Source: an uncultured Flavobacteriaceae bacterium
GTDB lineage: Bacteria; Bacteroidota; Bacteroidia; Flavobacteriales; Flavobacteriaceae
Direction: 5' to 3'
DNA length: 64,000 bases
Assembly (NCBI GenBank): GCA_947500445.1
Contig: CANMSB010000004.1
Span: 124,001 to 188,000, forward strand
Part shown: one piece after another, positions 48,667 to 57,133 of the stretch
Position numbering within the stretch: the stretch's first letter is position 1
Layout: every line of letters starts with the position of its first letter
Notes under the pieces: model-generated
What the model saw: only the letters and a program-made list of their open reading frames with translations
Told to the model about the DNA's origin: nothing
Database searches by the model: none
Position numbers and translations under genes: made by a program

Positions 48667-51600
48667 TTAAAAATTAACATTTAACCCAACAATTACTTGT
48701 CTGTCAATAGGGTAGGCACCGCCGTCAACGCCGATGGTCAAGTTTTGATTTTCATTTCCGAAGCGAGCAAGGCTAATTTCCGGGTCAAGACCGGAGTAAT
48801 CCGTTATGGTGATCAGGTTTTTTCCTTGAACGTAAAACCGAATTCCCGCAAGCCCTAATTTTTCAACGGTTTGGGAAGGAAGGGTATATCCGATTTGGAT
48901 GTTCTTCATTCTTGCATAAGAACCATCTTCAAGATAAAAGGACGACTGATCCGATTCCCTATTAATGATTTCAGCACTGGTAGTCAAGGCAGGAAGATTG
49001 TTTTCCTGTACGTAGTCTACACTTTTCGCTCCTGGAAAGGTATTAAAGTCAAGGAAAAATTTGTTGAAATTATAAATATCGTTTCCTTGTGACCCCTGCC
49101 ATAACATGGCCATGTCCCAGTTTCCATAATTCGCTGAGAAATTTAGGCCGTAAGTAAAATCGGGGTGCGGACTTCCAATAAATTGCCTGTCCTCGGCATC
49201 GTCGGCTCCATCGCCATTGATATCCTCGAACAACATTCTCCCTTCGTCGTTGAAACCAAGGAACTTTTTGCCCCAAAAGGCTGCCAACGGCTGTCCGGCA
49301 ATGGTTCTATTCGGTCTTTGACTTCTAAATGCGATACCATCAATAAAATCGTCCAAGTTGTTAGGGTCTAAAAACTTCACTTCGTTTTTATAGTGCGAGA
49401 CATTCGCCGCAATGGTATAGGTAAATTTGTTATCCGGTGAGTTGGAATAACTCAAGTTGACATCGATACCTTTGTTCTCGACCTCTCCAAGGTTTTTTCG
49501 GATAACGTTCGTACTACCCAAAATTGTGGCATCGCCGGGATCGTTTACCAATAGGTCCTCTGTTGTGGCAATATAAGCATCCACGTCCAAACCTATTCTA
49601 TTGAAAAGCTGTGTGGTAATACCCACGTTGGTGGTTGTAGTGGTTTCCCAAGTCAACGACTCATTACCCCTACTTTGAAGCCCATAACCGATATCCAACG
49701 AGCCGTTACCACTAGGGTAGGCATTAAACTCCGTATTAGGGGTCAGTATGTCCGCTACGTTATCGGCGGGTATGCTCGCATTACTACCGATAACCCCGTA
49801 ACCTGCTTTGATCAAAAGGTTGGTAAACACCTCGGAATCCTGTAAAAAGGATTCGTTGCTCACCCTCCAACCTGCACTAAAGGATGGAAATACACCATAT
49901 TTATTTCCTTCGGTAAACTGAGAGGAACCATCTCTACGCAGGGTGGCCGACAGTAAGTATTTATCGTCAAACTTATAATCGACCTTTCCAAATAATGAAA
50001 AGTAGTTTACTTGTGAGGCAAATCCGAAGTTAGCGATGTTTTCGGTACCCAAATCAAGAACTCTGGTATTCAGTACATCGTTAAACAAGAAACCTGTTCT
50101 ACTAGCTCCAATAGTCCGGCGATTGGTATTGTTAAATTCGGTACCCGCCAGTACATTAAAGGAGTGTTTTCCAAAGTCCTTGTCGTAGTTTAAGGTGTTG
50201 AACCATGTGTAAATCTTATTGAACTCCGATCGTTCTTCCAAACGATTGGTAAGGTTGACTACCTCGCCTTCGGGAGCCGCGGGGAAAAATCGCGATTGGT
50301 TAAAACTATTGATGTCAAACCCCATGTTGGACTTAAACGTCAAGTTTTCCAAAATATCGTATTCCGCAAAAAAGTTACCCAGGGCACGAAAGTTTTGTGC
50401 ACTATTATCCTTGAACCGCAAGGCCTGAGCTATCGGGGCATTGGCATTTCCCAGCCCTGGCGCTCCGGAACCGGCAAAGTTGCCACCTTCGTCATAAATA
50501 GGGATAAAAGGGTGAATTCTTGTCAATGCTGCTATAGATCCATTGGTATCTTGATTTCCATTTAAACCGGTTCTATCGGTCAATGACACCGTAATGTTTT
50601 CTCCGACCCGAAATCGATTTGTGATGTTGAACTGTGTATTGGCTCTTAAAGAGACCCTAAAGAAGTCGGTACCCAGGGCCACACCGTCTTGATCCAAAAG
50701 CCCTAAGGAAAAGAACGATTTGGAATTCTCCGTACCTCCCGAGGCATTGATACTATAATTGGTTGTCAATGCGGAGTTGAAAAATTCATCAAAGTAATCG
50801 GTTCCGACAGCATTACCTCGTGTTATGCGATTGGTCTCCAAATTATAAGGTTCGGCACCGGGATCTCCGGAACCCGCCGGAATAATATAGGTCGGCAATA
50901 CCGGTGTAGGGCCGTTACCGAACTGTGGATGGTTCGGGGAGTTACCACTGGTATTGATTTCTGCACGCCATAAAGCCTCGGCATGTTGTTGTGGGGTAGC
51001 GATGTTCGGAAAAACGGAATTTGGAATAAAACTGACACCGGTCCATACATTAGCCGAAAACTGTACTTTCTGGTTTACTTTTCCCGATTTGGTGGTAATG
51101 ATGATTACCCCGTTACCTGCTCGGATACCGTAGATGGCAGCCGCGGAGGCATCTTTTAAAATTTGGATCGATTCGATATCGTTCGGATTCAAATCGTTCA
51201 GACCTGCATTTGACGGTGTTCCATCGATGATGTACAAGGGGTCGTTACCATTTACGGTTCCGAAACCACGAATACGAACTGCGGCCGAACCACCTGGTCC
51301 ACCTTCGCTACCCACGGTAACACCTGCCGCCTGACCCTGTAAGGCCTGTTCTATGCTTGTTGGGGCGGTCGCTTCCAACTCTTTGGCCCCTACCACGGTG
51401 ACCGCTCCGGTAATATCCCTTGTCGATTGTTTGGAATACCCCGTAACAACTACCCCTTCCAGTTCCGCTGCATCCAATTCCATGCTTACCTGCAGGGTCG
51501 ATTGTGCGCTCACAGAAACTTCTTGGGTTTTGTAGCCGATATAGCTAAAGATCAAAACCGCATCGGAGCTGGCTTCAATGGTAAAATTACCATCAAAATC

Positions 51601-51849
51601 GGTCTGGGTTCCCGTAGTGGTTCCCTTGACCACAATGTTTGCTCCCGGTAGCGGTAATCCGTTTTCATCCAAAACGGTACCCGAAACCGTAGATTGAACC
51701 ATTTCATAAAGCATTGGTCCACCTTTTATCTTGGGCTTTGCATGCAGAAAACCCGTACCTAGGATGATTCCTATACCCAAAAGACGGGTAAGGAAAAAAG
51801 TTAAACCCCTATTGCAGCGCAACAGGTAGTAATCTCGTTTTTGATTCAT
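48667..51849 (-). CDS. SusC/RagA-family TonB-linked outer-membrane receptor
   Basis: This 1060-residue outer-membrane transporter starts with an N-terminal leader, then a carboxypeptidase-regulatory-like domain at about 57-130 (VSGTVLDENGLPLPGANIVVKGTT). The plug domain follows at about 135-260 with LEGVVVTGY, RIRGFGTVNGNDPLYIIDG and DASAAAIYGIRAGNGVIIITTK. A large beta-barrel completes the protein. AGAAGG-like AAGAAGG precedes the ATG as a Shine-Dalgarno-like site. It pairs with SusD and takes up large substrates with TonB energy. It is the first gene of the susC-susD-fasciclin operon and no sensor or regulator gene is adjacent, which is unusual for a polysaccharide locus. Confidence 0.95.
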   Translation of the reverse strand: MNQKRDYYLLRCNRGLTFFLTRLLGIGIILGTGFLHAKPKIKGGPMLYEMVQSTVSGTVLDENGLPLPGANIVVKGTTTGTQTDFDGNFTIEASSDAVLIFSYIGYKTQEVSVSAQSTLQVSMELDAAELEGVVVTGYSKQSTRDITGAVTVVGAKELEATAPTSIEQALQGQAAGVTVGSEGGPGGSAAVRIRGFGTVNGNDPLYIIDGTPSNAGLNDLNPNDIESIQILKDASAAAIYGIRAGNGVIIITTKSGKVNQKVQFSANVWTGVSFIPNSVFPNIATPQQHAEALWRAEINTSGNSPNHPQFGNGPTPVLPTYIIPAGSGDPGAEPYNLETNRITRGNAVGTDYFDEFFNSALTTNYSINASGGTENSKSFFSLGLLDQDGVALGTDFFRVSLRANTQFNITNRFRVGENITVSLTDRTGLNGNQDTNGSIAALTRIHPFIPIYDEGGNFAGSGAPGLGNANAPIAQALRFKDNSAQNFRALGNFFAEYDILENLTFKSNMGFDINSFNQSRFFPAAPEGEVVNLTNRLEERSEFNKIYTWFNTLNYDKDFGKHSFNVLAGTEFNNTNRRTIGASRTGFLFNDVLNTRVLDLGTENIANFGFASQVNYFSLFGKVDYKFDDKYLLSATLRRDGSSQFTEGNKYGVFPSFSAGWRVSNESFLQDSEVFTNLLIKAGYGVIGSNASIPADNVADILTPNTEFNAYPSGNGSLDIGYGLQSRGNESLTWETTTTTNVGITTQLFNRIGLDVDAYIATTEDLLVNDPGDATILGSTNVIRKNLGEVENKGIDVNLSYSNSPDNKFTYTIAANVSHYKNEVKFLDPNNLDDFIDGIAFRSQRPNRTIAGQPLAAFWGKKFLGFNDEGRMLFEDINGDGADDAEDRQFIGSPHPDFTYGLNFSANYGNWDMAMLWQGSQGNDIYNFNKFFLDFNTFPGAKSVDYVQENNLPALTTSAEIINRESDQSSFYLEDGSYARMKNIQIGYTLPSQTVEKLGLAGIRFYVQGKNLITITDYSGLDPEISLARFGNENQNLTIGVDGGAYPIDRQVIVGLNVNF

Positions 51850-51888
51850 AATCCTTCTTGTTTGTTAGTTTAAAATTGTCTTGTCGGA

Positions 51889-51939
51889 TTTAAGTTTTCC
51901 TTGACATTTTCGGCTTTTAAGTGTTAAGAAAACTTAAAA
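51889..51939 (-). promoter_or_regulatory. Overlapping inverted repeats in the susC leader
   Basis: TTTAAGTTTTC (51889-51899) and GAAAACTTAAA (51928-51938) form an 11-bp perfect dyad with a 28-base spacer. TTTTAAGT (51915-51922) and ACTTAAAA (51932-51939) form an 8-bp dyad with a 9-base spacer. The right arms overlap, so the two hairpins exclude each other. They lie 40-90 bases upstream of the susC ATG. They may be an attenuator-like leader or a set of operator half-sites. Confidence 0.45.
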
Positions 51940-52312
51940 TCGTGATAATAATACCAAATTTCTGGGAGATAGTATCGTTTAAAGCATAATATTTTGACAG
52001 TAATAAATCGGATAAATAGGGTTTTAAATTGCTTTTATCTTATTTATGCCCCGTATTTATTATGCTTTTTTAATTTTTTTTATTGGTTTTTTACGAAATA
52101 CCCAATAGTCTAAAGCCTAATTTAGACTGATTTTAATCGTTAAAACGGCCCTGAAATTAGCTCTGAATCGGCCAACTATAACGTTTGAAGTGACGTCCAA
52201 TTTTTAGTTTTTCTTATGTTAAATTAGCATAAAATTAAGAAATATGGCCGGTAGCATTTTAAGGAAGAGTTTTATCTATTTTTTCATGGTAGTCCTAAAA
52301 GCAAAAGAAGTT
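51940..52312. other. AT-rich intergenic stretch upstream of susC with two more dyads
   Basis: No gene is seen. AGTCTAAA (52107-52114) and TTTAGACT (52121-52128) flank GCCTAA, a perfect dyad of 22 bases. TTTTAA (52131-52136) and TTAAAA (52140-52145) flank TCG directly after it. Both could be regulator sites for the susC operon or weak ends for the methyltransferase transcript. A clear -33/-7 promoter pair was not found. Confidence 0.4.
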
Positions 52313-53497
52313 TTATCGCTCGATTTTTTCACAGTGAAGTACCACTTGTTTTTCCTCGGAATTTTTGACGAAAAACAAGTAGTGCTCACCACCGTCCTTG
52401 ATCTTGGTTTTTTTTCGGATAACCGCACTCGTTTCCGGAAAATTGCGACAACTGATGTTGGCTTTTTGGAGGCGTAACGCTTTTAATGCTTTTTTGGAGT
52501 ACGGCAGTGTTTGTTTTATTTTGAAGCGTCTGCCGGGAAACGGGCACAGTTCCGAATGGGTATACAGATGGGTATTCCTATGCAATTTGAAAAGCCCGTA
52601 CGTTTCCCCTATTTTTTTAAAGACCCCCGATTTCAATATGGCCGCATTGGGTTCATAAAGGTAGTGTTGCGGACCGGAAAATGTTGAAACGGCCGTTGAT
52701 TCTTCCTCGCGATCAAAATCAAAGCGCATAACACCCGAATGGGTAAAGTTTATGGTTTTTACACTGACATTTCCCTGATATCCGTTTTGAATGACCCATA
52801 GCAGCTCTTTCACTTCATTTTGTATGGCGACAATATGGATTTGCTTCACCCATTTGAGTTCATTGATTCCTTGAGACAAATCCAATAAAGGTGCAGTTTT
52901 TATCAATAGATTGTCGGTACGCCCCATCAGTAGTTTAAAATGGCTTATAACGTCAGGGGTGCAATCGGCCAAGCGAAAAACTTTGCGCTGTTCAGGATTT
53001 CTCCGCGAAGGATCGATAAAGATCCAATCTATCTTTTCGGCATCTTCCTTTAAGAACTGCAATCCGTTTGCTGGAAGTACCGTAATGTTGTTGGTCCCCA
53101 AAACCGAGAAATTATGAGCTGTAATTCTGGAAAGTTCTTCGTTGATGTCGCAATGGACTACCGTATCCATCTTCTTGGCAAAATAATAGGTGTCCACTCC
53201 GAAACCTCCCGTAATATCCACCAATCGTTCTCCGGAAACGATTTCAGCTTTGTAGCGGGCCGTTATTTCCGAGGAGGTCTGTTCGAGGTTTAATTTTGGT
53301 GGATAGTAGATACCTGGTGTACCGAACCACAGGGGAAGCTTTTTTTTACATTTCTGTTTCCCTACCAATTGTTGCAATAATTCCGTATTCGAAACGCCTT
53401 CAAAAATGGGTTTCTTGAACAGTAATGGAGTGGCATCTTTATGGTGATGCCGTTCAATATAGTCCTGCACCTCTTCGTTAAGTACCGCTACATTCAA
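52313..53497 (-). CDS. Class I SAM methyltransferase with THUMP-like domain (PG_1098 type)
   Basis: This 394-residue cytoplasmic protein has an N-terminal helical part (1-75). A SAM-binding Rossmann domain carries motif I LVDITGGFGVDTYYFAKKM (92-110), acidic CDINEEL (116-122) and the unusual motif IV IDPSRRNPEQRKVF (161-174). Its C-terminal part (about 300-394) is the THUMP-like domain (KLHRNTHLYTHSELCPFPGRRFKIKQ). Proteins of this type occur across Bacteroidota and are thought to modify RNA; the target base is unknown. It starts 5 bases after the AI-2E family gene and is co-transcribed with it. Confidence 0.85.
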   Translation of the reverse strand: MNVAVLNEEVQDYIERHHHKDATPLLFKKPIFEGVSNTELLQQLVGKQKCKKKLPLWFGTPGIYYPPKLNLEQTSSEITARYKAEIVSGERLVDITGGFGVDTYYFAKKMDTVVHCDINEELSRITAHNFSVLGTNNITVLPANGLQFLKEDAEKIDWIFIDPSRRNPEQRKVFRLADCTPDVISHFKLLMGRTDNLLIKTAPLLDLSQGINELKWVKQIHIVAIQNEVKELLWVIQNGYQGNVSVKTINFTHSGVMRFDFDREEESTAVSTFSGPQHYLYEPNAAILKSGVFKKIGETYGLFKLHRNTHLYTHSELCPFPGRRFKIKQTLPYSKKALKALRLQKANISCRNFPETSAVIRKKTKIKDGGEHYLFFVKNSEEKQVVLHCEKIER

Positions 53498-53502
53498 AAG
53501 TA

Positions 53503-54609
53503 TTATAGGTTTTGTGTCAACGATTTCACCAATTTGTTTTCGGAAAGGAACTCTTTAAGAATTACTTTAATCGCCGTGTAACCAGGTACGGCAACGATCA
53601 TCCCAATGATTCCGAACAGTAGTCCGGCAATGATAATGATCAAAAAGATTTCCAAAGGATGCGATTTCACACTATTGGAGAAAATAATGGGTTGGGAAGC
53701 GAAGTTGTCGATCAGCTGTCCAATAGCGAGACCGATGAGTACATATCCTGTTTTGGGAAGTATTACGGAACTGAAGTCCATGCCCAAAAAGCTGGTCATT
53801 GTAAGAACGATCATCAAAACCCCGCCGATAATGGGTCCCACGTATGGAATGATATTGAAAAGTGCACATAAAAATGCGATGACCACGGCATTTTCTACCC
53901 CTACCACCAACAAGGTTATGGTATAAATTATGAAAAGAACAAAGAGTTGCAGTAGCAACCCAACGAAATATCGGGAAAGGAGATTGTTGATTTTATCGAT
54001 CGATTTTACAGTACCGGACTCCTTTGTTTTAGGGACGAACATCAAAAGACCATTTTGGAACAATTTACTGTCCTTTAGAAAGAAAAAGGAAATGAACAAT
54101 ACGGAAAATAACCCAATACTGGCAGTACTTAAGAGCGTTAGAAAGGAATTCAGAAAGTCGGGAATGAAACCCATGTCCAACCCCTCCAAAATATTTTTTT
54201 CGATTTCGGTATCTTCAATAATTTCATTGACCACCACTGGGGATGCGCCCAAATATTCGGTCAATTGCCGGTACAGCGCATTTAGGTTTCCTTGAAGGGC
54301 ATCAATATTGAGCAACGAAAGGTTTTTGCCCTGCTCCGATATCAATGGCACGAAAAGCGCAATAATGCCGACCAATACCCCTACCATGATGAGCATGGTC
54401 AGTATTACGGCCAACGTATTGGGAAATTTAAGTTTCCTTCTTAGGAAAAGAACCATGGGCCTCCCGATCAACGCTATTACCGCCGCAATGGACAAATATG
54501 CCAAAACGGACTGTATTTTATAAAGAAAATACCCGACTAGGGCAATTCCTACTAGAATGCCGACGGCCCTAAGAATACCGTTTGCAATCGTTTTCGCTTT
54601 CACTGTCAT
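53503..54609 (-). CDS. AI-2E family transporter (PerM/YdiK-type membrane protein)
   Basis: This 368-residue inner-membrane protein has about eight hydrophobic segments. The family core AVVIAFLCALFNIIPYVGPIIGGVLMIVL (about 243-270) and GLAIGQLIDNFASQPIIFSNSVKSHPLEIFLIIIIAGLLFGIIGMIVAVPGY are diagnostic. Members have been linked to sodium:proton antiport and to autoinducer export, so the exact role is unsettled. It is followed by the methyltransferase gene after 5 bases and preceded by DUF4159 after 103 bases, all on one strand. Confidence 0.9.
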   Translation of the reverse strand: MTVKAKTIANGILRAVGILVGIALVGYFLYKIQSVLAYLSIAAVIALIGRPMVLFLRRKLKFPNTLAVILTMLIMVGVLVGIIALFVPLISEQGKNLSLLNIDALQGNLNALYRQLTEYLGASPVVVNEIIEDTEIEKNILEGLDMGFIPDFLNSFLTLLSTASIGLFSVLFISFFFLKDSKLFQNGLLMFVPKTKESGTVKSIDKINNLLSRYFVGLLLQLFVLFIIYTITLLVVGVENAVVIAFLCALFNIIPYVGPIIGGVLMIVLTMTSFLGMDFSSVILPKTGYVLIGLAIGQLIDNFASQPIIFSNSVKSHPLEIFLIIIIAGLLFGIIGMIVAVPGYTAIKVILKEFLSENKLVKSLTQNL

Positions 54610-54712
54610 AGTTTCAATTCATGATATGGTTGAAACGATCATTATGTTTCCAAAAAAGAATAATAGTTTATTCCCATACCGGTTTTGGTTTCTTCGAGAA
54701 AATGGTACCACC

Positions 54713-55363
54713 TCAATTTTTAAAAACGTAAGAGATAATGTTGGCACCCATTTTTAATGCTTTTTGTCGAACAGCTTCGGGATCGTTATGCACCGATGGG
54801 TCTTCCCACCCGTCCCCCAGATCACTTTCAAATGTGAATAGGAGCAGTAACCTGTTCTCATGGAAAATTCCCAGGGCCTGGGGCCTTTTGCCATCATGCT
54901 CATGAATTTTGGGAAGTCCTTCGGGAAAATCGTATTCTTGTTTGAACAGGGGATGATCGGCACCCAATTCTTCCAATTCCTTATCCGGGAAAACCGATTC
55001 TAACGCCTTTCTCACATAAGGTTCCATTCCATAGTTGTCGTCGATATGAAGAAATCCACCCGACATCAGGTAGTTTCTTAAATTGAGCGATTCTTCATCG
55101 CTGAAAACCACATTGCCATGCCCTGTCATATGTAAAAAAGGGTATTGGAAAATGCCACTGCTCCCTACCGCTATGGAAACCACTTTTTCGTTTAGGGCGG
55201 TACCGATATTGGTATTACAAAAACGGACCAAGTTGGGAATAGCAGTAGGGTTCGCATACCAATCACCGCCCCCATTGTATTTTAAAATGGCAATTTCCTG
55301 CGCTTGGACCACCATACTCATAAAAAAAGCATAAAAGAAAAAAACGGATGTAAGTTGCTTCAT
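54713..55363 (-). CDS. DUF4159 domain protein, secreted
   Basis: This 216-residue exported protein has a signal peptide (MKQLTSVFFFYAFFMSMVVQAQ). The DUF4159 domain spans most of the rest, with KYNGGGDWYANPTAIPNLVRFCN, FLHMTGHGNVVFSDEE, RNYLMSGGFLHIDDNYGMEPYVRKA and a GFHIDDN-like core. The fold resembles a glutamine-amidotransferase-like or ThuA-like sandwich, with unknown activity. It keeps a conserved position near rsmE and the AI-2E gene in Flavobacteriia. A -7-type box TACTTTTG lies about 48-55 bases upstream on its strand. Confidence 0.85.
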   Translation of the reverse strand: MKQLTSVFFFYAFFMSMVVQAQEIAILKYNGGGDWYANPTAIPNLVRFCNTNIGTALNEKVVSIAVGSSGIFQYPFLHMTGHGNVVFSDEESLNLRNYLMSGGFLHIDDNYGMEPYVRKALESVFPDKELEELGADHPLFKQEYDFPEGLPKIHEHDGKRPQALGIFHENRLLLLFTFESDLGDGWEDPSVHNDPEAVRQKALKMGANIISYVFKN

Positions 55364-55410
55364 GGCAGTGCGTACTAAAAGGACAGGTGCATTGTTCGTT
55401 TAACAGTACT

Positions 55411-55418
55411 CAAAAGTA
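55411..55418 (-). promoter_or_regulatory. Candidate -7 box for the DUF4159 gene
   Basis: The minus strand reads TACTTTTG, an exact match to TAnnTTTG, and would give a leader of about 40 bases. No -33 TTG at standard spacing is seen. Confidence 0.35.
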
Positions 55419-55427
55419 AGGATTCTC

Positions 55428-56228
55428 ATGATTAAAAAAGTTACAATTGCTATTTTGGTGTTCAGCGGATTTTTTATCACGGCATTTTCCTTCGGGAACA
55501 GGAACCTTGTGCCAAAAATGATGTCCGCACAACCCGATGGCATGAAGGAGGAAGCTACCTCGTTCGTAGTGCTAGAGTTATTTACGTCGCAAGGATGTTC
55601 GAGCTGCCCTGCCGCCGATGTACTCTTGGAAAAAATGAAACAGAAATACCCTGAAAATGTTTATGCACTATCGTACCATGTTGATTATTGGAACTATATC
55701 GGATGGGAAGATCCCTATAGTAAGCCGGAGCATACGACAAAACAAGGCCGCTACAATAAAAAACTCGGGTACCGGGGAAACTATACCCCAGAGGTAGTGG
55801 TCAATGGAAAAAATCATTTTGTAGGATCCGACTCCAGAAAAATGCAGCATGCCGTTGCTACTTATGGACAGGACGAAGGTGTCAATAGCATTCAGCTTTC
55901 CGACATAGGGATAACCGACAAAAAAATCGACTTTCGGTATTCCGTAACGGGCGGTGTCGCCAATAAAAAAGTTAGGACGGTATTGGTATTGGACAAACGG
56001 GTTACCGATGTGAAGCGGGGAGAAAACCGAAATAGGACCGTTACCAATAGTAACATTGTGGTTTCGGAAAACCAATGCAACCTGGAAAAGGACGAGGGCA
56101 CGGGTGCCATCGCGATTCCCGATATTGTTGAAAAGGACGAGCGACTTTATCTAATGGTTTTGATATCGAACGCCAAAGATGAAATTACCGGCGCTGCAAA
56201 GGTCGCGCTACAAAATAGTACGATTTAA
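55428..56228 (+). CDS. DUF1223 family thioredoxin-like secreted protein
   Basis: This 266-residue exported protein has a signal peptide (VTIAILVFSGFFITAFSFG). The DUF1223 motif VLELFTSQGCSSCPAADVLL holds a CxxC pair (Cys-Ser-Ser-Cys, about residues 57-60) in a thioredoxin-like fold, followed by LSYHVDYWNYIGWEDPYS and YTPEVVVNG. The CxxC suggests a periplasmic thiol-disulfide role, but the family function is not established. It is divergent from DUF4159 and convergent with rsmE, with a good terminator in between. Confidence 0.88.
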   Translation: MIKKVTIAILVFSGFFITAFSFGNRNLVPKMMSAQPDGMKEEATSFVVLELFTSQGCSSCPAADVLLEKMKQKYPENVYALSYHVDYWNYIGWEDPYSKPEHTTKQGRYNKKLGYRGNYTPEVVVNGKNHFVGSDSRKMQHAVATYGQDEGVNSIQLSDIGITDKKIDFRYSVTGGVANKKVRTVLVLDKRVTDVKRGENRNRTVTNSNIVVSENQCNLEKDEGTGAIAIPDIVEKDERLYLMVLISNAKDEITGAAKVALQNSTI

Positions 56229-56252
56229 AATTCTTGTTTGTTAGGTGTTTAT

Positions 56253-56294
56253 ATCCGAACGGTCTTTTTGTTCATGGGCCGTTCGGATTTTTTT
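56253..56294 (+). terminator. Intrinsic terminator of the DUF1223 gene
   Basis: ATCCGAACGG (56253-56262) pairs with CCGTTCGGAT (56279-56288), a 10-bp stem with a 16-base loop, followed by seven T. The T-run overlaps the rsmE stop codon on the other strand. Confidence 0.85.
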
Positions 56295-57006
56295 ATACTT
56301 CAAAAACGCTTTGCACCAATGTGCAGGCCACAATTGCGGCCGTTTCCGTACGCAAACGGCTTTTTCCCAAGGAAATAGGTGCATAGCCCTGTTCCATGGC
56401 GGCTTGAATTTCCTGAGGCGCAAAATCACCTTCGGGTCCGATCAAAACAATACTCTCGGTATTGGTCTTTCCCTGTGATAAGCTGTGTAGGCTCCGTTTG
56501 TCCCCTTCTTCACAATGGGCTATGAACCGGTTGCCCGAAAACGGTTTTTGTAAGAACGCTTCAAGTGTAATCGGGCTGTTCAGTTTAGGGAGGTAGGTAT
56601 TCAGGCTTTGTTTCATGGCAGCCTGTACCACCTTTTCATAACGTTCCTGTTTGATGGTTTTTCTTTCGGACCGTTGGCAGATTATAGGGGTAATCTCATG
56701 GACCCCTATTTCAGTGGCCTTTTCCAAAAACCATTCGTATCGTTCGTTCATTTTTGTCGGCGCTACGGCCATGTGAAGCCGATAAGCCGGTTTGGGCGTA
56801 TGCTCGGTACGTAAGATATCGACTTGACATTTTTTTGGGTCCGCCACGAGCAAGGTCACCTCAAATAGCTCCCCTTTTCCGTTGGTGATGTGGAAGCGGT
56901 CACCGATTTTTTTTCGGAGCACCTTAACAATATGTCGGCTTTCATCCTTTGTGAACGAAAAGGTGCCGGCGGTACTCACGATATCGGCATTATAGAATAA
57001 CTGCAT
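56293..57006 (-). CDS. rsmE: 16S rRNA (uracil1498-N3)-methyltransferase
   Basis: This 237-residue SPOUT-family enzyme methylates U1498 of 16S rRNA using SAM. The N-terminal PUA-like domain includes EVTLLVADPKKCQVDIL. The C-terminal knotted domain has ATEIGVHEITPIICQRSER and the SAM loop VLIGPEGDFAPQEIQ, then ISLGKSRLRTETAAI. Length and motifs are normal. A perfect hairpin lies 48-67 bases upstream of the ATG, between it and the preceding methyltransferase gene on the same strand. Confidence 0.93.
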   Translation of the reverse strand: MQLFYNADIVSTAGTFSFTKDESRHIVKVLRKKIGDRFHITNGKGELFEVTLLVADPKKCQVDILRTEHTPKPAYRLHMAVAPTKMNERYEWFLEKATEIGVHEITPIICQRSERKTIKQERYEKVVQAAMKQSLNTYLPKLNSPITLEAFLQKPFSGNRFIAHCEEGDKRSLHSLSQGKTNTESIVLIGPEGDFAPQEIQAAMEQGYAPISLGKSRLRTETAAIVACTLVQSVFEV

Positions 57007-57053
57007 GGAACAAAAATACTACTAAAAATAGTTCGCTAATAGGTCATTTGATC

Positions 57054-57073
57054 GGTGCCGTCCAAACGGCACC
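57054..57073. other. Perfect hairpin upstream of rsmE
   Basis: GGTGCCGT (57054-57061) and ACGGCACC (57066-57073) flank CCAA, without an adjacent U-tract on either strand. A second, outer pair AACAGGA (57076-57082) and TCCTGTT (57107-57113) lies beside it and contains ATGATATCAT. These could end the upstream transcript or structure the rsmE leader. Confidence 0.5.
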
Positions 57074-57133
57074 AAAACAGGAAAATGATATCATCTTTGC
57101 ATGGCGTCCTGTTAGCCATTAAAGCGTACGTTA

